Source: Parvularcula dongshanensis
Lineage (GTDB): Bacteria > Pseudomonadota > Alphaproteobacteria > Caulobacterales > Parvularculaceae
Reading direction: 5' to 3'
Assembly (NCBI RefSeq): GCF_014199615.1
Contig: NZ_JACHOB010000005.1
Coordinates: 62,001-126,000, forward strand
DNA length: 64,000 nt
Shown: piece after piece, positions 62,896-64,000 of the stretch
Layout: the number at the start of each line of letters is the position of its first letter
How positions within the stretch are numbered: position 1 is the stretch's first letter
Translations under genes and position numbers: made by a program
Notes under the pieces: generated by a model
Told to the model about the DNA's origin: nothing
Seen by the model: the letters and a program-made list of their open reading frames with translations, nothing else
Databases searched by the model: none

Positions 62896-63618
62896 TTATG
62901 TGGCCGCTTCGCGGCGCGATAACAGGTTCGTGAACTCGTCGGTCAGCTGTTCGTGCGTGGCGAAGACACGTTCGGCCCCGGCATCGATTAACGCTTCGGC
63001 GTGGTCCGGCAAGCAGTGCCCGCCTCCCGTGAAGCCCCAGACCGTCGCTTCGGCCGCAACCCCCGCCGCCACGCCATGCGCGCTGTCTTCGATGACGAGG
63101 CAGCGTTCGGCCGCGACGCCGAGCCTCGTCGCGGCGAAGAGGAATATGTCCGGGGCGGGCTTTCCGTGGCTGACATGGTCCGCCGAGTAGACATGCTGAC
63201 CGAAGACGGGCCGCAGGCCGTATCGGTCGATCTTGTCGTCCAGAAACGCCTGTCCGGATGACGAGGCGACCGCGATCCGGACGCCGGGAAGCCCTTGCAC
63301 CATGCGCAGCAGGTCTTCGGTCCCCGTGACCAACGTCATCGTGTGCCGCTTCGCCCGCCGGGTTTCGATCAGCCCGTCGATGAGCTCCTCGAACTCGCGT
63401 TCGTCGGCATCGCGTCCGAGGATCTGCCCATAGGCCTCGCGCAGCCCCGCCGCGAAGCGGTCGTAGCGCATGCCGCTGAAGCGACGGATGAAGTCCTCGG
63501 TCGTCCAGGCGAAGCCGTGGCCGGACAGGTAGGCGGCCGCGTCCTCGAGTCCGACGACCTCGGAATCGACGAGAACGCCGTCGCAGTCGAAAAGGATCGC
63601 ATCGAAGGGAAAGCTCAT
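62896..63618 (-). CDS. HAD-family hydrolase (beta-phosphoglucomutase-like subclass)
   Basis: 240 residues with the HAD motifs: nucleophile Asp in LFDCDGVLVDSE, motif II in AVASSSGQAFLD, Lys in GKPAPDIFLFAA and the acidic motif IEDSAHGVAAG. A four-helix cap follows the first motif. The family acts on sugar phosphates or phosphoglycolate; the substrate cannot be read. The ATG at 63618 has no ribosome site: a hairpin ends 2 bases before it. Confidence 0.87.
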   Translation of the reverse strand: MSFPFDAILFDCDGVLVDSEVVGLEDAAAYLSGHGFAWTTEDFIRRFSGMRYDRFAAGLREAYGQILGRDADEREFEELIDGLIETRRAKRHTMTLVTGTEDLLRMVQGLPGVRIAVASSSGQAFLDDKIDRYGLRPVFGQHVYSADHVSHGKPAPDIFLFAATRLGVAAERCLVIEDSAHGVAAGVAAEATVWGFTGGGHCLPDHAEALIDAGAERVFATHEQLTDEFTNLLSRREAAT

Positions 63619-63619
63619 A

Positions 63620-63644
63620 CGGCGGGGGTTAGCAGCCCCCGCCG
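63620..63644 (-). terminator. Hairpin between hppA and HAD genes
   Basis: Perfect 9-bp stem CGGCGGGGG / CCCCCGCCG with a 7-base loop, 17 bases after the hppA stop and touching the HAD start codon. Likely the hppA terminator. Confidence 0.65.
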
Positions 63645-63660
63645 CGTAAGGAAGCCTCGA

Positions 63661-64000
<340 letters not shown>

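Overview
The window is 64 kb of GC-rich, gene-dense chromosome from an alphaproteobacterium, most likely in the Hyphomonadaceae/Parvularculaceae/Caulobacterales area. The clues are a GTTC-N7-GTTC (alphaproteobacterial) SOS box at recA, a TTAA-N7-TTAA CtrA-type box, the order nuoN-birA-coaX-rnj-DUF1467, a DksA with one cysteine, MmcB, DUF6460/DUF6324/DUF1467 proteins and XrtA-type exopolysaccharide genes. I see no insertion sequence, prophage, CRISPR array, tRNA or rRNA. Most long open frames on the opposite strand are GC-rich shadows and are left out.

Layout. 1-5.2 kb: a cut-off proline-rich membrane protein, purD, pdxH, aroC, a small membrane protein, recA. 5.3-16.4 kb: AsmA-like protein, acyl-CoA ligase, SDR, GH13 alpha-glucosidase, M28 peptidase, panD, ferredoxin-NADP reductase, YbjN, UbiK and CreA proteins. 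16.4-20.1 kb: an envelope module resembling E. coli yjfJKLM (PspA, DUF2491, DUF350, DUF1190) with a K+ channel/RCK gene built in. 20.1-28.9 kb: a LOV (blue-light) histidine kinase, phosphomannomutase/phosphoglucomutase, a Tat-signal SDR, a small membrane protein, MgtE and a hybrid kinase with two receiver domains. 29-38.7 kb: nuoJKLMN-birA-coaX-rnj-DUF1467 on the minus strand; nuoA-I are not next to nuoJ. 39-46.8 kb: TonB-dependent receptor, MATE pump, ccmCDE, a lipoprotein, an MFS carrier. 46.8-55.7 kb: UDP-sulfoquinovose synthase-like enzyme, an undecaprenyl-phosphate sugar transferase, cysQ, queG, petABC (bc1 complex) and hemF. 55.6-60.3 kb: three XrtA/PEP-CTERM-associated exopolysaccharide genes. 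60.5-64 kb: dksA, a GH24 lysozyme, YkgJ protein, mmcB, a HAD hydrolase and the end of hppA.

How it fits together: an aerobic, respiring cell (complex I, bc1, cytochrome c maturation, H+-pyrophosphatase) with cell-surface glycan export and envelope and light sensing. Gene pairs are often coupled by 1-4 base stop/start overlaps, and convergent pairs are often separated by clear hairpin terminators.

The most unusual non-coding signal is the 305-base gap between the convergent genes mmcB and HAD. Read on the minus strand it holds a sigma-54-like promoter, then a chain of stable hairpins, two closed by UUCG tetraloops, and a 13-bp perfect stem closing a three-way junction. I propose an undescribed structured RNA there. 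Other signals: a LacI-type operator matching the 14-base xyl-box, a CtrA box beside a DnaA-like box upstream of ybjN, and two possible LexA boxes at recA.
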